A stretch of DNA of 64,000 bases. Source: Myrmaecium sp. VS I D KN 1 (Eukaryota > Ascomycota > Dothideomycetes > Valsariales > Valsariaceae). A program made the position numbers and the translations under genes. This document shows, in pieces, positions 1 through 10,230 of the stretch (position 1 is its first letter; the number at the start of each line of letters is the position of its first letter). The stretch covers positions 2,604,001 through 2,668,000 of the forward strand of contig JADQAV010000002.1 of the NCBI GenBank assembly GCA_019775845.1. Reading direction: 5' to 3'. The notes beneath the pieces are model-generated. The model was not told the DNA's origin. It searched no databases and was given only the letters and a program-made list of their open reading frames with translations.

Positions 1-159
1 ACGGTATAAATAGATTCTTATATACGGCGTTAATTACAAGGCGGCTATTCTTTAAAAGCGATTTTGAATTTATATAGCGGTACGGACTTCCCCCTCCCTA
101 ACCCCCCTCCTTACCACCACCACCATTAATACTACGACACTGGTGAGGGCCTCTACTCA

Positions 160-730
160 CAGGGGCTACCAGAAGGCCTGCGTGGCTTCCACCTGATGCC
201 ATTTTTAATGGTTGAAAATGGCCCTCAGGGGCTCTCAGGGGGCCCTCAGGGAGGCCCTCAGGGAGGCCCTCAGGGAGGCCTCAGAGGCACTTAAGGGCCT
301 GCAAACGAGCCTGCGAGGAAGCCTGCGAAAGGGCCTGCGAGGGGGCCTGAGGGCTCTTCAAGGGCCTGCGAACGAGCCTGCAAAAGGGCCTGCGTGGAAG
401 CCTGAGGGCGCTCTAAGGGCCTACGAGCGAGCCTGCGAAAGGGCCTACGAGCAAGCCTTAAGAGGCTGCGGCAGGCTTATGAGCGTTCTATATAGGCCTC
501 AGGGGCTGCGGTAGGCTTCTATCTGATATCCTTCCTGGTGGTTATAAACGGCTCTGCGAGGGGCCTGCGTAAGAGCCTGCGTGAGGGCCTGCGTGAGGGC
601 CTGCGTGAGGGCCTGCGTGAGGGCCTGCGTGAGGGCCGGTCTGCGAGGCGGCTTACTAAGCGGCTGCGACCGGGCTTGCGAGGAAGCCCGCGAGAAAGCC
701 TGCGAAAGAACCTGTGAAAAAGCCTCTTAA
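160..730. repeat. 12-bp GC-rich minisatellite array
   Basis: A tandem array built on a 12-bp unit of the form GCCTGCGTGAGG and variants such as GGCCCTCAGGGA and GCCTGCGAAAGG. Five perfect copies of GCCTGCGTGAGG occupy 575-634, with diverged copies on both sides. A longer segment is also duplicated: the non-minisatellite stretch near 172-222 (GGCTTCCACCTGATGCC then ATGG) reappears diverged near 506-552 (GGCTTCTATCTGATATCC then GTGG), giving a higher-order unit of about 330 bp. Because 12 is a multiple of 3, the array stays open in several frames and gives repetitive Arg/Glu/Ala/Leu or Arg/Pro/Ser peptides. There is no sign that these are real proteins. Confidence 0.85.
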
Positions 731-799
731 ACACGCGTATTAATTAGTAGAAATCTGATCAAATATAGTATAGAGTAAGCGCTTTAAATCTATATAAAA

Positions 800-1080
800 A
801 GTAGTAAAAAATACGCCGTGGTTACTACGCTGAATTTCTTGAAAAACCACGCCTTCTTTACTATAGAAAGGCGTCCTCGCCGCTATACAAAATAGCGCCA
901 AAGTCTCTCAGACCCCGATTGGCATCGGGGTGCCTTACGCAGTAACGACAACCCTGATTGGCTAGCCAGGGCGCAGCCCTGATTGGCAACAATCGTTCGT
1001 CTGAGTTTAACTGAGGTAAATAGCGCCCAGCACCGGGTTTGCGGATATACACAACGTCCTGATTATCAATCTATCGGTTG
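800..1080. repeat. Cluster of short palindromic repeats around CTGATTGGC
   Basis: Between about 915 and 990 the motif C(C/T)GATTGGC occurs three times, twice inside a small inverted repeat (CCCCGATTGGCATCGGGG, and CCCTGATTGGCTAGCCAGGG). CGTGGTT and AACCACG form a further inverted pair near 815-850, and AAATAGCGCC appears near 890 and again near 1018. No coding potential was seen. It resembles the end of a repetitive element, but the family cannot be named. Confidence 0.45.
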
Positions 1081-2253
1081 GATCTTCAAGGAGGGGGGCA
1101 AGGGAGGTTGGTCGTCCGGGGTTCAGGGAAAAAGGGGACCAAAGAACTGAAGAAATCAAAAGAAGCAAGCAAAGTCCGATAAGGCAACGACATGGCGCGG
1201 CGCAGCCAATCGTACGAGAGGATCGTGTACTCCGTAGATGCCAGCCTTACCGTATCCTGAGGCAGTAGGTGGAAGCTTGAACGGATTACCAAGCAAAACC
1301 CGAAAATGGAGGTATCCATTTTTTGCGCAATTGGACCGACGGGAATTTTTTCGTGCATGTTTGTCCGACGACGCCGGCGTTAGAGACCCTCTCTCCATTG
1401 TAAACTCCGTGGGGGCGGGTACGGGGTGGGGTTGCTGGTGGAACGGACTGGGTCGAGGAGCACTGGACGGTCACTGGGCGGACTCATGCAAACTCACCTT
1501 GGGCCGGAATGCGTTATCATCACCCATCTGAGTTTGGCACGTGTCGATGGGACGTGATATCTTAGATACTCAGGTACCAAGTATACAGGCTGGTAGTAGT
1601 ATGATGAATGGTGAGTGGTGGTGAGTCGGGATGAGTAATACCTGATCGGGAGAATGGCGAGTACCGAGTACGGAGTCGGGACGTGGAGGAGGACGACGGC
1701 GGACTGGTCAGGTACGCTTGTTCGCGATAGCCCGTCCGAGTCAGCGCGGTGTCCCCGTCCGTCCCACTATCCCGCGCGTTCGGGTTGGTCTCCGACGGGG
1801 CACCTCCACCGCTCAACAGCCCCCCAGAAACCTTCCATCCCTTCTATTTCTTCCATTTTGCCATTGCTATTGCCGTAATAGCCTTAAAACCTCCCCCCAC
1901 CCAACGCCGACGGACTTTTCGGCATTAGAAAAAGTTCCGCGAGCTCTTGGCACGGGATCCTTCTGCTTCTGTCGAGTCCCTTATTATCATCTCCTTCTGC
2001 CCCAGCTCCCTGTGCCCCAGGAGTCCGGACTTCCTCCAAATTTCTCCCCTTCGACCTTTGCCGAATCGCTCTGCTTTTTTTTTGTCTGTCCCTCTCTTCA
2101 GACTCGCTTCCAGGTCCTTATTACTATCTGGTACATATCAGGAGATATCCCCTAATAGCCCACATTTTTAATCCCATCTCATTCCGGAGATAAGCGCGGG
2201 TACAGTAGCTTCAGGCTCCCACTACCAAAAAATCGACCCGCGCCAAGATTTCG
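1081..2253 (+). other. Intergenic region, upstream of the ABC transporter
   Basis: About 1.2 kb between the left repeats and the ABC transporter. It becomes rich in C/T tracts from about 1790 (for example 1840-2110), as is common in fungal promoters and 5' leaders. No convincing gene, RNA gene or named operator was recognised. Confidence 0.5.
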
Positions 2254-5200
2254 ATGAACGATCCCAACGCCCCTCACGGGGCTCCAGAGCAGCGCGATGC
2301 TCTCGCCGCTGGGCACGCCCGGGAAATCGTGCACGGCGGGTCGTCGTCTCCTGAATCCGAGAAGGGCCACTACTCCCCCATCCACCCTGCCGGCCATGGT
2401 GAGTCGGCGCCGAACGTCTTCGGCCACGTTTCCGTGGCGGAGGCGGAGCACGATTTTGCGGAGCTGAACCGTGAACTTTCTCGGGTCAGTCGGGCATCGA
2501 GGCGGATCTCGCGTGTCCCCAGCCGCAAGAGTGTGGCCGACGTCGCGGACGAAGAGAAAGCTGGTGTTGCTAGCTCCGATGGATCGACTGCGGATGACAC
2601 TGGCTCATTCGACCTCGAGCAAACGCTGAGAGGGAACAAGCAGCTGGAGGAAGAGTCCGGGATCAAGGATAAGAGAATCGGCGTGCTATGGGAGGGTTTG
2701 ACCGTCCGGGGGTTGGGAGGAGTCAAGCATTACGTGAAGACGTTCCCCCATGCTTTCGTATCCTTTTTCAACGTGTATGAGACCGCCGTCAACCTCCTTG
2801 GCTTGGGAAAGAAGGGCAAGGAATTCGAGATTCTGAAGAACTTCAAAGGTCTTGTGCAACCTGGAGAGATGGTCCTGGTGCTTGGGCGGCCTGGATCCGG
2901 ATGTACCACCTTCCTAAAGGTGGCCAGCAATCAGCGGTATGGATACACCAGCATCGACGGCGAAGTCATGTACGGTCCCTTCAACGCCGGGGAATTCGGC
3001 AAGCGTTACCGGGGAGAGGCCGTTTACTGTGAGGAGGACGACATCCATCACCCTACCCTGACCGTCGGCCAGACATTGGACTTCGCGCTGGAGACCAAGG
3101 TGCCCGGGAAACGCCCCGCAGGCCTGTCGAGGAAAGATTTCAAGGAACGGGTTATCGACATGCTGCTGAAGATGTTCAAGATGGAGCATACCAAAAACAC
3201 CATCGTCGGTAACCAGTTCGTTCGTGGTGTGTCCGGCGGTGAACGTAAGCGTGTTTCGATCGCCGAGGCGATGATCACTGGTGCCGCAATCTACTCCTGG
3301 GATAACTCTACTCGTGGCTTGGACGCTTCGACAGCTCTCGACTACGCCAAATCCCTCCGCGTACTCACCAACATCTACCAAACGACCACATTTGTTTCTC
3401 TCTACCAGGCTTCTGAATCCATCTACCGACTTTTCGACAAGGTGATGGTCATCGACAGCGGCCGGCAGGTGTTCTTTGGCAACGCCATGGAGGCGCGGCA
3501 GTACTTCGAGGGGCTGGGTTTCCTTCCCAAGCCTCGCATGACTACTCCCGACTACCTCACCGGCTGCACGGACCCTTTCGAGCGGGAATACCAGCCGGGC
3601 CGCAGTGAGAAAGATGTACCTAGCGACCCCGATGCTTTGGTGGAGGCCTTCAACAAGTCGGAACATGCTGCTCGCCTCGAGCAAGAAATCTCCGAGTACA
3701 AGTCGCGCATGGAGCAAGAGAGGCACGTCTACGACGACTTCCAGCAGGCGGTTCGCGAGAGCAAGCGTCATGCTTCCAAGCGCTCCGTCTACTCGATCCC
3801 ATTTTACCTCCAGGTCTGGGCACTCATGCGTCGTCAGTTCCTGTTGAAGTGGCAGGACAAGTTCTCCCTCGTCGTCTCCTGGATCACCTCAATCGTTGTC
3901 GCCATCATACTTGGTACCGTCTGGCTCAATCAACCCAAAACTAGCGCTGGCGCGTTCACTCGTGGTGGCCTCCTTTTCGTCTCCCTGCTCTTCAACGCTT
4001 TCCAGGCGTTCTCCGAACTCGCATCTACCATGATTGGTCGGCCGATCGTGAACAAGCATCGCGCATACACCTTCCATCGTCCGTCGGCGCTCTGGATCGC
4101 GCAGATCATCATCGATCTCATCTTCGCGGCCGTGCAGATCCTCGTGTTCAGCATCATGGTTTACTTTATGTGTGGTCTCGTCCGTGACGCAGGGGCTTTC
4201 TTCACCTTCTACTTAATGATCGTCTCCGGCTACCTGGCCATCACCTTGTTCTTCCGTACCGTCGGCTGTCTCTGTCCTGACTTCGACGTGGCCATCCGTC
4301 TTGCATCCACCGTCATCACCTTCTACGTCGTCACTTCCGGTTATCTCATCCAGTGGGCTAACGCTCAAGTGTGGCTCCGATGGATCTTCTACATCAACGC
4401 TCTCGGTCTTGCGTTTTCCTCGCTCATGATGAACGAGTTCAAGCGCTTGACCATGACGTGCAGCGGCAGCTATCTGATTCCCTACGGTGCCGGCTACAGT
4501 GATCTCGAACACCAGACCTGTACCCTGGCGGGTAGCAAAGCGGGCACAAATCAGGTATCCGGCACGGACTACATCATCACTAGCTTCCAGTATGATCCGA
4601 AACACCTTTGGCGCAACTGGGGAATCATCGTCGTTCTCATTGCTGCCTTCCTCTTCGCCAACACCATGTTGGGAGAGTACGTCAAGTGGGGTGCGGGTGG
4701 AAAGACGGTCACTTTCTACGCCAAGGAAACAAAGGAGACCCAGCCATTGAATGCGAAGCTCAAGGAGAATAGGGAAAAGCGATCTCGGAAGGGCGGCGAC
4801 GTTGAGGAGGCCGGGTCCGGCCTGAAGATCACTTCTAAGGCTATCCTCACGTGGGAGGACCTCTGCTACGACGTGCCCGTTCCCGGTGGCCAGCTTCGTC
4901 TTCTGAACAACATTTACGGTTATGTCAAGCCCGGTCAGCTCACTGCTCTTATGGGCGCGTCCGGTGCCGGTAAGACCACGCTCCTGGATGTCTTGGCTTC
5001 CCGAAAGAATATCGGTGTGATCACTGGGGACAAGCTCGTGGACGGTGTTGCACCTGGCATCGCGTTCCAGAGAGGCACGTGCTACGCCGAGCAGCTTGAT
5101 GTTCATGAGCCCACCCAAACGGTTCGCGAGGCCTTGAGGTTCTCGGCGGATCTTCGCCAGCCGTACGAGACGCCCCAGGAAGAGAAGTATGCCTATGTCG

Positions 5201-6714
5201 AGGAAGTCATCGCGCTTCTGGAGATGGAGGATATCGCCGACGCTATCATTGGCGAACCCGAGACTGGTTTGAGTGTCGAACAGCGCAAGCGTGTGACCAT
5301 CGGAGTTGAGCTCTCGGCCAAGCCTGAACTACTGTTGTTCTTGGACGAACCCACGTCCGGTTTGGACAGCCAGTCCGCTTTCAACATCGTCAGGTTCCTC
5401 CGCAAGCTTGCGGCAGCCGGACAGGCCATCCTCTGCACCATCCACCAGCCTAACTCCGCTCTTTTCGAGAACTTCGACCGGTTGCTCCTGCTTCAGCGCG
5501 GCGGCCACTGCGTGTATTTTGGCGACATCGGAAAGGACGCTCATGATCTACGCGGTTACTTCCAGAAGCGTGGCGCTGAATGCCCTCCGGATGCCAACCC
5601 GGCAGAATGGATGATCGATCTCGTCGCCCAGGGTGACCGTGACTGGGCCGAGGTGTGGAGGAACTCCCCTGAATTCACGCAGATCAAGGAGGATATCGTT
5701 CGCATGAAGCGAGAGCGCATCGCCGAGGTTGGCTCCGCTCCGCCGGTCGACCAGAAGGAATACGCCACTCCTCTGTGGAACCAATTCAAGGTTGTCAACA
5801 AGCGCACCCATCTCAGCTTCTGGCGTACTCCCAACTACGGCTTCACCCGCCTGTTTAACCACGTCATCATCGCCTTGATCACGGGTTTGATGTTTTTGCA
5901 ACTCGACGATTCCCGGACCTCGCTCCAGTACCGCATTTTCGTAATCTTCCAGGTCACCGTCCTCCCGGCGTTGATTCTGGCCCAGGTCGAGCCCCGCTAC
6001 GCCATCTCTCGGATGATCAGCTATCGTGAGCAGGCTTCGAAAGCATACAAGGCCCTCCCCTTCGCCGTCACCCAGATCCTCGCCGAGATGCCGTACAGCG
6101 TCCTGTGCGCGGTCGCCTTCTGGCTGCCTCTGTACTACATCCCCGGCATGCAGTCGGCCAGCTCCCGCGCGGGCTACCAGTTCTTCATCGTGCTGATCTG
6201 CGAGATCTTCTCGGTTACGCTCGCACAGATGATCGCGGCGCTGACGCCGTCGCCCTTCATCGCCGCCCTGGTCAACCCGTTCATCATCATCGTCTTCGCC
6301 CTCTTCTGCGGCGTCACCATCCCCAAGCCGCAGATCCCGGGCTTCTGGCGCGCCTGGCTCTACCAGCTCGACCCCTTCACCCGCCTCATCGGCGGCATGG
6401 TCGTCACCGAGCTGCACGACCTGCCCGTCCGCTGCACGGACGTCGAGTACAACAGCTTCACGGCCCCGGCCGGCCAGACGTGCGGCGAGTACATGAGCGC
6501 CTTCTTCGCCGCCGGCGGGCCGGGATACCTGCGCAGCAACGACACCAGCAGCTGCGAGTACTGTGCGTACAAGGTCGGCGATGAGTTCTACACCCCACTG
6601 GGATACGACTTCGCCAACCGCTGGCGCGACCTTGGCATTTTCATCGCTTTTATCGGCAGCAACCTTATCATCCTCTTGGTCGCTGCGCGCTATCTTAACT
6701 TTAACCGTCGCTGA
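2254..6714 (+). CDS. PDR-type (ABCG) full-size ABC drug efflux transporter
   Basis: Intronless, 1486 residues, the normal length for fungal Pdr5/Cdr1-type pumps that expel drugs and lipids at the plasma membrane. The order is the reverse ABC half-transporter arrangement (NBD-TMD)x2. NBD1 has the degenerate fungal PDR Walker A GRPGSGCTT (about residue 213), the signature VSGGERKRVS (about 326) and the altered Walker B SWDNSTRGLD. A membrane block follows at about 525-780, with the PDR/CDR linker at about 790-840. NBD2 has the canonical Walker A GASGAGKTT (about 903), the degenerate signature LSVEQRKRV and Walker B LLFLDEPTSGLD (about 1027), then a second membrane block at about 1200-1480. One degenerate and one canonical composite ATP site is normal for the family. 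The acidic, Ser-rich N-terminus fits the ABC_trans_N extension. GC content rises over the last ~600 bp. The substrate cannot be predicted. Confidence 0.96.
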   Translation: MNDPNAPHGAPEQRDALAAGHAREIVHGGSSSPESEKGHYSPIHPAGHGESAPNVFGHVSVAEAEHDFAELNRELSRVSRASRRISRVPSRKSVADVADEEKAGVASSDGSTADDTGSFDLEQTLRGNKQLEEESGIKDKRIGVLWEGLTVRGLGGVKHYVKTFPHAFVSFFNVYETAVNLLGLGKKGKEFEILKNFKGLVQPGEMVLVLGRPGSGCTTFLKVASNQRYGYTSIDGEVMYGPFNAGEFGKRYRGEAVYCEEDDIHHPTLTVGQTLDFALETKVPGKRPAGLSRKDFKERVIDMLLKMFKMEHTKNTIVGNQFVRGVSGGERKRVSIAEAMITGAAIYSWDNSTRGLDASTALDYAKSLRVLTNIYQTTTFVSLYQASESIYRLFDKVMVIDSGRQVFFGNAMEARQYFEGLGFLPKPRMTTPDYLTGCTDPFEREYQPGRSEKDVPSDPDALVEAFNKSEHAARLEQEISEYKSRMEQERHVYDDFQQAVRESKRHASKRSVYSIPFYLQVWALMRRQFLLKWQDKFSLVVSWITSIVVAIILGTVWLNQPKTSAGAFTRGGLLFVSLLFNAFQAFSELASTMIGRPIVNKHRAYTFHRPSALWIAQIIIDLIFAAVQILVFSIMVYFMCGLVRDAGAFFTFYLMIVSGYLAITLFFRTVGCLCPDFDVAIRLASTVITFYVVTSGYLIQWANAQVWLRWIFYINALGLAFSSLMMNEFKRLTMTCSGSYLIPYGAGYSDLEHQTCTLAGSKAGTNQVSGTDYIITSFQYDPKHLWRNWGIIVVLIAAFLFANTMLGEYVKWGAGGKTVTFYAKETKETQPLNAKLKENREKRSRKGGDVEEAGSGLKITSKAILTWEDLCYDVPVPGGQLRLLNNIYGYVKPGQLTALMGASGAGKTTLLDVLASRKNIGVITGDKLVDGVAPGIAFQRGTCYAEQLDVHEPTQTVREALRFSADLRQPYETPQEEKYAYVEEVIALLEMEDIADAIIGEPETGLSVEQRKRVTIGVELSAKPELLLFLDEPTSGLDSQSAFNIVRFLRKLAAAGQAILCTIHQPNSALFENFDRLLLLQRGGHCVYFGDIGKDAHDLRGYFQKRGAECPPDANPAEWMIDLVAQGDRDWAEVWRNSPEFTQIKEDIVRMKRERIAEVGSAPPVDQKEYATPLWNQFKVVNKRTHLSFWRTPNYGFTRLFNHVIIALITGLMFLQLDDSRTSLQYRIFVIFQVTVLPALILAQVEPRYAISRMISYREQASKAYKALPFAVTQILAEMPYSVLCAVAFWLPLYYIPGMQSASSRAGYQFFIVLICEIFSVTLAQMIAALTPSPFIAALVNPFIIIVFALFCGVTIPKPQIPGFWRAWLYQLDPFTRLIGGMVVTELHDLPVRCTDVEYNSFTAPAGQTCGEYMSAFFAAGGPGYLRSNDTSSCEYCAYKVGDEFYTPLGYDFANRWRDLGIFIAFIGSNLIILLVAARYLNFNRR

Positions 6715-7410
6715 GAGCGGAAAGTCCGAAAAGTTAAGGGGCTGAGGGGAATCCACCATTTCCCGGTCTCCTACATTATGGTTATTTTTTCATTCTTTCT
6801 TTATACATATCTTCGTTTATTTCTCTTGTATATATTCCCTTTCCGATGGAAAGGGGGGAAGGATATATAGACGACATCGCTATTTTATAGTAGGATTTCT
6901 AATTGGTCTTTGGGGGATGTATCTCTTTCTTTTTTTTGGCTTGGGATGAACCGTACGTAGTATGGGTTGGATTGATCTGATCAAGGATTTGGATGAGAGA
7001 AGGAAAGCACGAAAGGATAGAGAGCGTGCTGGCGGCTTGGATTATCTATGCTGTCTAGATGCGTTACGACGCGGTGATATAGAGGAACGGTTTATAAATG
7101 GTTATCGAGGTTTGGACAAAAGGATTTCGCTTGACTCGAGCATGTATGGAGTATTTCTGGCTTCTTTAATGTGCTTAATAGCAAGTGCTGATGTCTCATC
7201 GGGCAGTTGGGTGCCTTACCCTTCAGCCTTCAGCCTTGCTTACCTCATCCACCCACGCATTAAAAGTTCCTTGAACGTCACCCAAGCTTATCTCAGTGGC
7301 TCAGACCCTCGTTGTCGCCAGTGGTGGTGGTAGTGGTGGTAAGTGCTATAAATCGTGGCCGCGCTTTCCCTAAGTAGGCCCTAGCGGCTGATTTTATAAA
7401 AGCTGTACGA
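6715..7410. other. 3' flank of the ABC transporter up to the AT island
   Basis: T-rich 3' flank of the transporter (6775-6940), probably its 3' UTR and polyadenylation region, followed by unremarkable sequence. The 123-codon open frame at 6962-7333 has no recognisable domain and is not called a gene. A TGG-rich tract lies at 7318-7340. A 12-bp inverted repeat, TCAGACCCTCGT at 7301-7312 and ACGAGGGTCTGA at 7407-7418, brackets about 95 bp just before the AT island. Confidence 0.5.
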
Positions 7411-7512
7411 GGGTCTGAGGGTAAATAGTCGCTAGTTTTTCCCTTACTAAAATCTTAAAAGTTATTAGAGTACCTAAGTTAATACCTTATTTTTAAACCA
7501 ATACTTTAATAT

Positions 7513-7520
7513 TAAATTAA
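7513..7520. repeat. Target-site duplication, left copy
   Basis: TAAATTAA directly outside the left inverted repeat. The same 8 bp occur at 10045-10052 outside the right one. The match stops exactly at the element ends on both sides. Confidence 0.85.
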
Positions 7521-7615
7521 GGGAATTACTATCTATATATATAGGTTTTACTAAAAAATATAATCTTATTAGATTAATCTTATTAATAAGTTATTTTAGG
7601 GTCTAACTCTATTAA
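7521..7615 (+). repeat. Left terminal inverted repeat of the MULE
   Basis: 95 bp starting GGGAATTACTAT. It matches the reverse complement of 9950-10044 except at three sites, all C/T differences, which is the expected result of independent RIP on the two ends. Confidence 0.93.
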
Positions 7616-7899
7616 TACTAAAATATTATCCAGTCTACTCTATACTATATATACTAAGCTGTATCAGCTCTATAATACTATATATCCGTATAAGGAAGCT
7701 CTTAAAATTTATTTTAGTATATCTTTTAACTCCTATAATAGACCTACCTTTAGATTATATTTATATAAGCTATAAGGAGGCCCTATAAGCAGCTAAAGAT
7801 TAAGCTTAAGTATATAGATATAGTATTACAACTAGAAGTACTTAGAAAATACTAAAGAAACTAAATAGTAGTAGTAGAATAGTAAATAAAGTACTTCTT

Positions 7900-9350
7900 A
7901 CTTATAATAAAGGAGAATTACGCGAATCTGTTACTTTTTACTATTAAATAAATACTTATAAGAAAGACTGCCCTTTTAAAGCTACTATAAAGCTCTTAGT
8001 TAACGTTAATAATTAGTAGCTTTTATAAATAGTTAATCCTTACTATAACTACCTCTCTATCTTTATTAATAGGACGCTACCTACCTATTATATATTAATA
8101 AATAATAATAAGAAGCTAATTTATACGCTTACTACTATAAGAGTTAAGCTAAAAGAGATTAAGATAGCTCTTTTTTAATAAGATTTAATAAAGCTTATTA
8201 TCCGTAAGGATATCTATAATAAGATACTAAAGATAAAGAAGGAATATCTTAGTAGCTTATTACTAATATAGGTAATATAGCTAGCTCTATATAAATATAA
8301 TAAGGAGAGTAATTAATAATATATATCTAAATAGAATAGTAATAGTAAGAGCCGCGTTAATTATTTCTTCTAAGCTTATCCTTTATTAATTAAGCTTCTT
8401 AAGTAGTATCCTAACGTCCTTCTTATTAACGGTACGTATAAGATAAATTAATATAATATACCTCTTATCTACGTTATAGGCGTTACTAGTATAGGCCTTA
8501 TATTTAATATAGTATATACTCTTCTTATTAGGGAGAAAGAAGTAAACTACGCCTTATTTATAACCTATCTAAGCTAACCTTTATAGGGAAATTCTATATA
8601 AAAGCTATCTATCTTAGCTATAAATAAGGAGAGGGCTTTAAAAAACTATTTTTAACGTAGTAATTTCTTCTATATAGTACTATAGATCCTATACCTCTAG
8701 TATATTAATAAGAATATTAACGGCTAGAGTAAGAAGTACTAGGATTATAAAAAAAGCTATTTTAATAAGTAAGAGAAGAAGTAGCTATAAGAAGAGTATT
8801 AATAATTTAATACTAAATAAAAGAGGAATTTACTACTTACTAGCTTTACTTTAAAGAAGACTATACTAAATAGCCTACCTTATTATCTTACTTTAAAAAG
8901 AAGTAGCTAAATAAGTAGAAAGAAGAGTTTATTAATATCTATCTTAATAAGCTAAGGTACTTTAGTATTAGGTAAGTCTTTAATAATACTATATAAAGCT
9001 AGTTTATTAGATAACTATATTAGGACTACTTCTACTAATAAGGGCGCTTATATATACCTTAAGCTATATCTTAACGGCTCTTAGGGTAATCTTCTATCTC
9101 TTCTTAATATTATATATACTAAACTTATTACTTAAGCTTACTAGATTTATTATAGAATAGTAGTAGTAATAAAGCGACGTTCTACTAATATAAATAAAGT
9201 CTTCTTTATAAATATTATTAATCTAATTATTCCTTAGGCTCTACGCTTTATAAGTAACTACTTATAACTTCTTAATACTAGAAAGATTAGCCTTAATTAC
9301 TATATAGGCGTACTTATAGCTATAATAGAAGTTTTATATAGTTATAGGGT
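7900..9350 (+). pseudogene. Decayed MULE transposase
   Basis: Transposase relic on the same strand as the element. Recognisable pieces in order are a FAR1/MULE-type zinc-binding motif (7960-8050), an alpha-helical K-E-Y-L-S region near 8230-8260, and the start of the RNase-H-like catalytic core (8415-8560). The downstream part is too eroded to follow. Tryptophan codons appear as stops and histidine as tyrosine, which is what RIP does. Confidence 0.7.
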
Positions 9351-9949
9351 AGTTAAGTACCGCTTAACCGGTACTAGATTTAGTAAGGAGAACTTTAATA
9401 CTTATTAATAGTTTAATTAATCCGGTTAATTACCTATACTAGCTATATAAATAACGGACTTTATAATTATACTATTAGTAATTAATACCTCTACCGTAAT
9501 TATAAATCTTAAGGGTAGGCCTAAGAATCGCTATTAATTATTTACTTTTAAACTCCCTACCTCTCGTAGTATTATAGGAGTAAGAAATAGAGTAATACTA
9601 GCTAGCTAAATAACTTAAGTATTAACTTAAGTATTTATTAACTCTTCTTTAACGCTACTAACGTTAGATATACTATATATATTTAATTTAAGTACTCTTT
9701 CTAATATTAGAAGTATTTCTAGCTTATAGAGCTTATAGCTAGTAGCCTTATAAATAAGGCGAAAGTATAGGTAACTTAAAGAGTTTAAAAATAAACTAAA
9801 GGTATATATAGAGACTTTAATTATTAATAAGGAAACTAGTAAATATATAAAGCTCTTAAATATAATTAAGGTAGAGTAATAAAGTAAGAAAGCTTTCTAA
9901 TTTATATACTTTTTTATAGCTAAGTAACTACTTAAATAGTATTATAATT

Positions 9950-10044
9950 TTAATAGGGTTAGACCCTAAAATAGCTTATTAATAAGATTAATCTAATAAG
10001 ATTATATTTTTTAGTAAAACCTATATATATAAATAGTAATTCCC
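9950..10044 (-). repeat. Right terminal inverted repeat of the MULE
   Basis: Reverse-complement partner of 7521-7615 with 92 of 95 positions identical by eye. The outer end reads ATAGTAATTCCC. Confidence 0.93.
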
Positions 10045-10052
10045 TAAATTAA
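10045..10052. repeat. Target-site duplication, right copy
   Basis: TAAATTAA immediately after the right inverted repeat, identical to 7513-7520. Confidence 0.85.
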
Positions 10053-10230
10053 GCCTACAGGTTCTTTTAACTTATATATATACAAACTTTATATTCTAGA
10101 GATTTAAATATATCCGTAATTACTTTAAATAAGATATTAGGCCTAATATAAGACGCCTAAGAGTATTAGAAAAAGTATCTTAGTTATTTAAGTACTACTA
10201 AAACTACGACTATTTACTCTTAGACGCCCC

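Larger units (their letters stand above)
7521..10044 (+). mobile_element. RIP-degraded Mutator-like (MULE) DNA transposon
   Basis: A 2,524-bp element bounded by 95-bp terminal inverted repeats and an 8-bp direct repeat TAAATTAA on each side. Plus-strand relics of a MULE transposase are readable between stops. Around 7960-7995 an N-terminal zinc-binding-like motif K-K-D-C-P-F-K is followed near 8038 by a decayed H-N-H (now Y-Y-N-Y, as expected from C-to-T changes). Around 8415-8540 the catalytic-domain start reads like the family's LLLDGTYKTNxYNxPLxxxxGVT pattern, with the first catalytic Asp now Asn (GAC to AAC). The very long inverted repeats match fungal Hop-type MULEs better than hAT elements, although the 8-bp duplication alone would also fit hAT. 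The copy carries dozens of stops and cannot move on its own. Confidence 0.85.
7411..10230. mobile_element. AT-rich RIP island; probable older element around the MULE
   Basis: Composition drops abruptly to very AT-rich, TpA-dense sequence full of stops, the mark of RIP. Its outer edges look like diverged inverted repeats. The left edge at 7411-7431 reads GGGTCTGAGGGTAAATAGTCG, and the reverse complement of 10208-10230 reads GGGCGTCTAAGAGTAAATAGTCG (both shown here in full because they are short). The differences include G/A transitions. This suggests the MULE landed in an older element whose body is now only about 90 bp on the left and 180 bp on the right. The outer element's family is unknown. 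Confidence 0.45.

Noticed and set aside
212-734. Repetitive proteins encoded by the 12-bp array
   Set aside because: They follow trivially from a period divisible by three, with no promoter, splice or domain support.
5548-6759. 403-codon minus-strand open frame inside the ABC transporter
   Set aside because: Antisense shadow of the second membrane block; no recognisable domain.
7513-10052. Assignment of the transposon to the hAT superfamily from its 8-bp duplication
   Set aside because: The 95-bp inverted repeats and the Cys-Pro-Phe and Asp-Gly-Thr-Tyr-type relic motifs fit Mutator-like elements better; hAT ends are usually short and start C/TAGGG.
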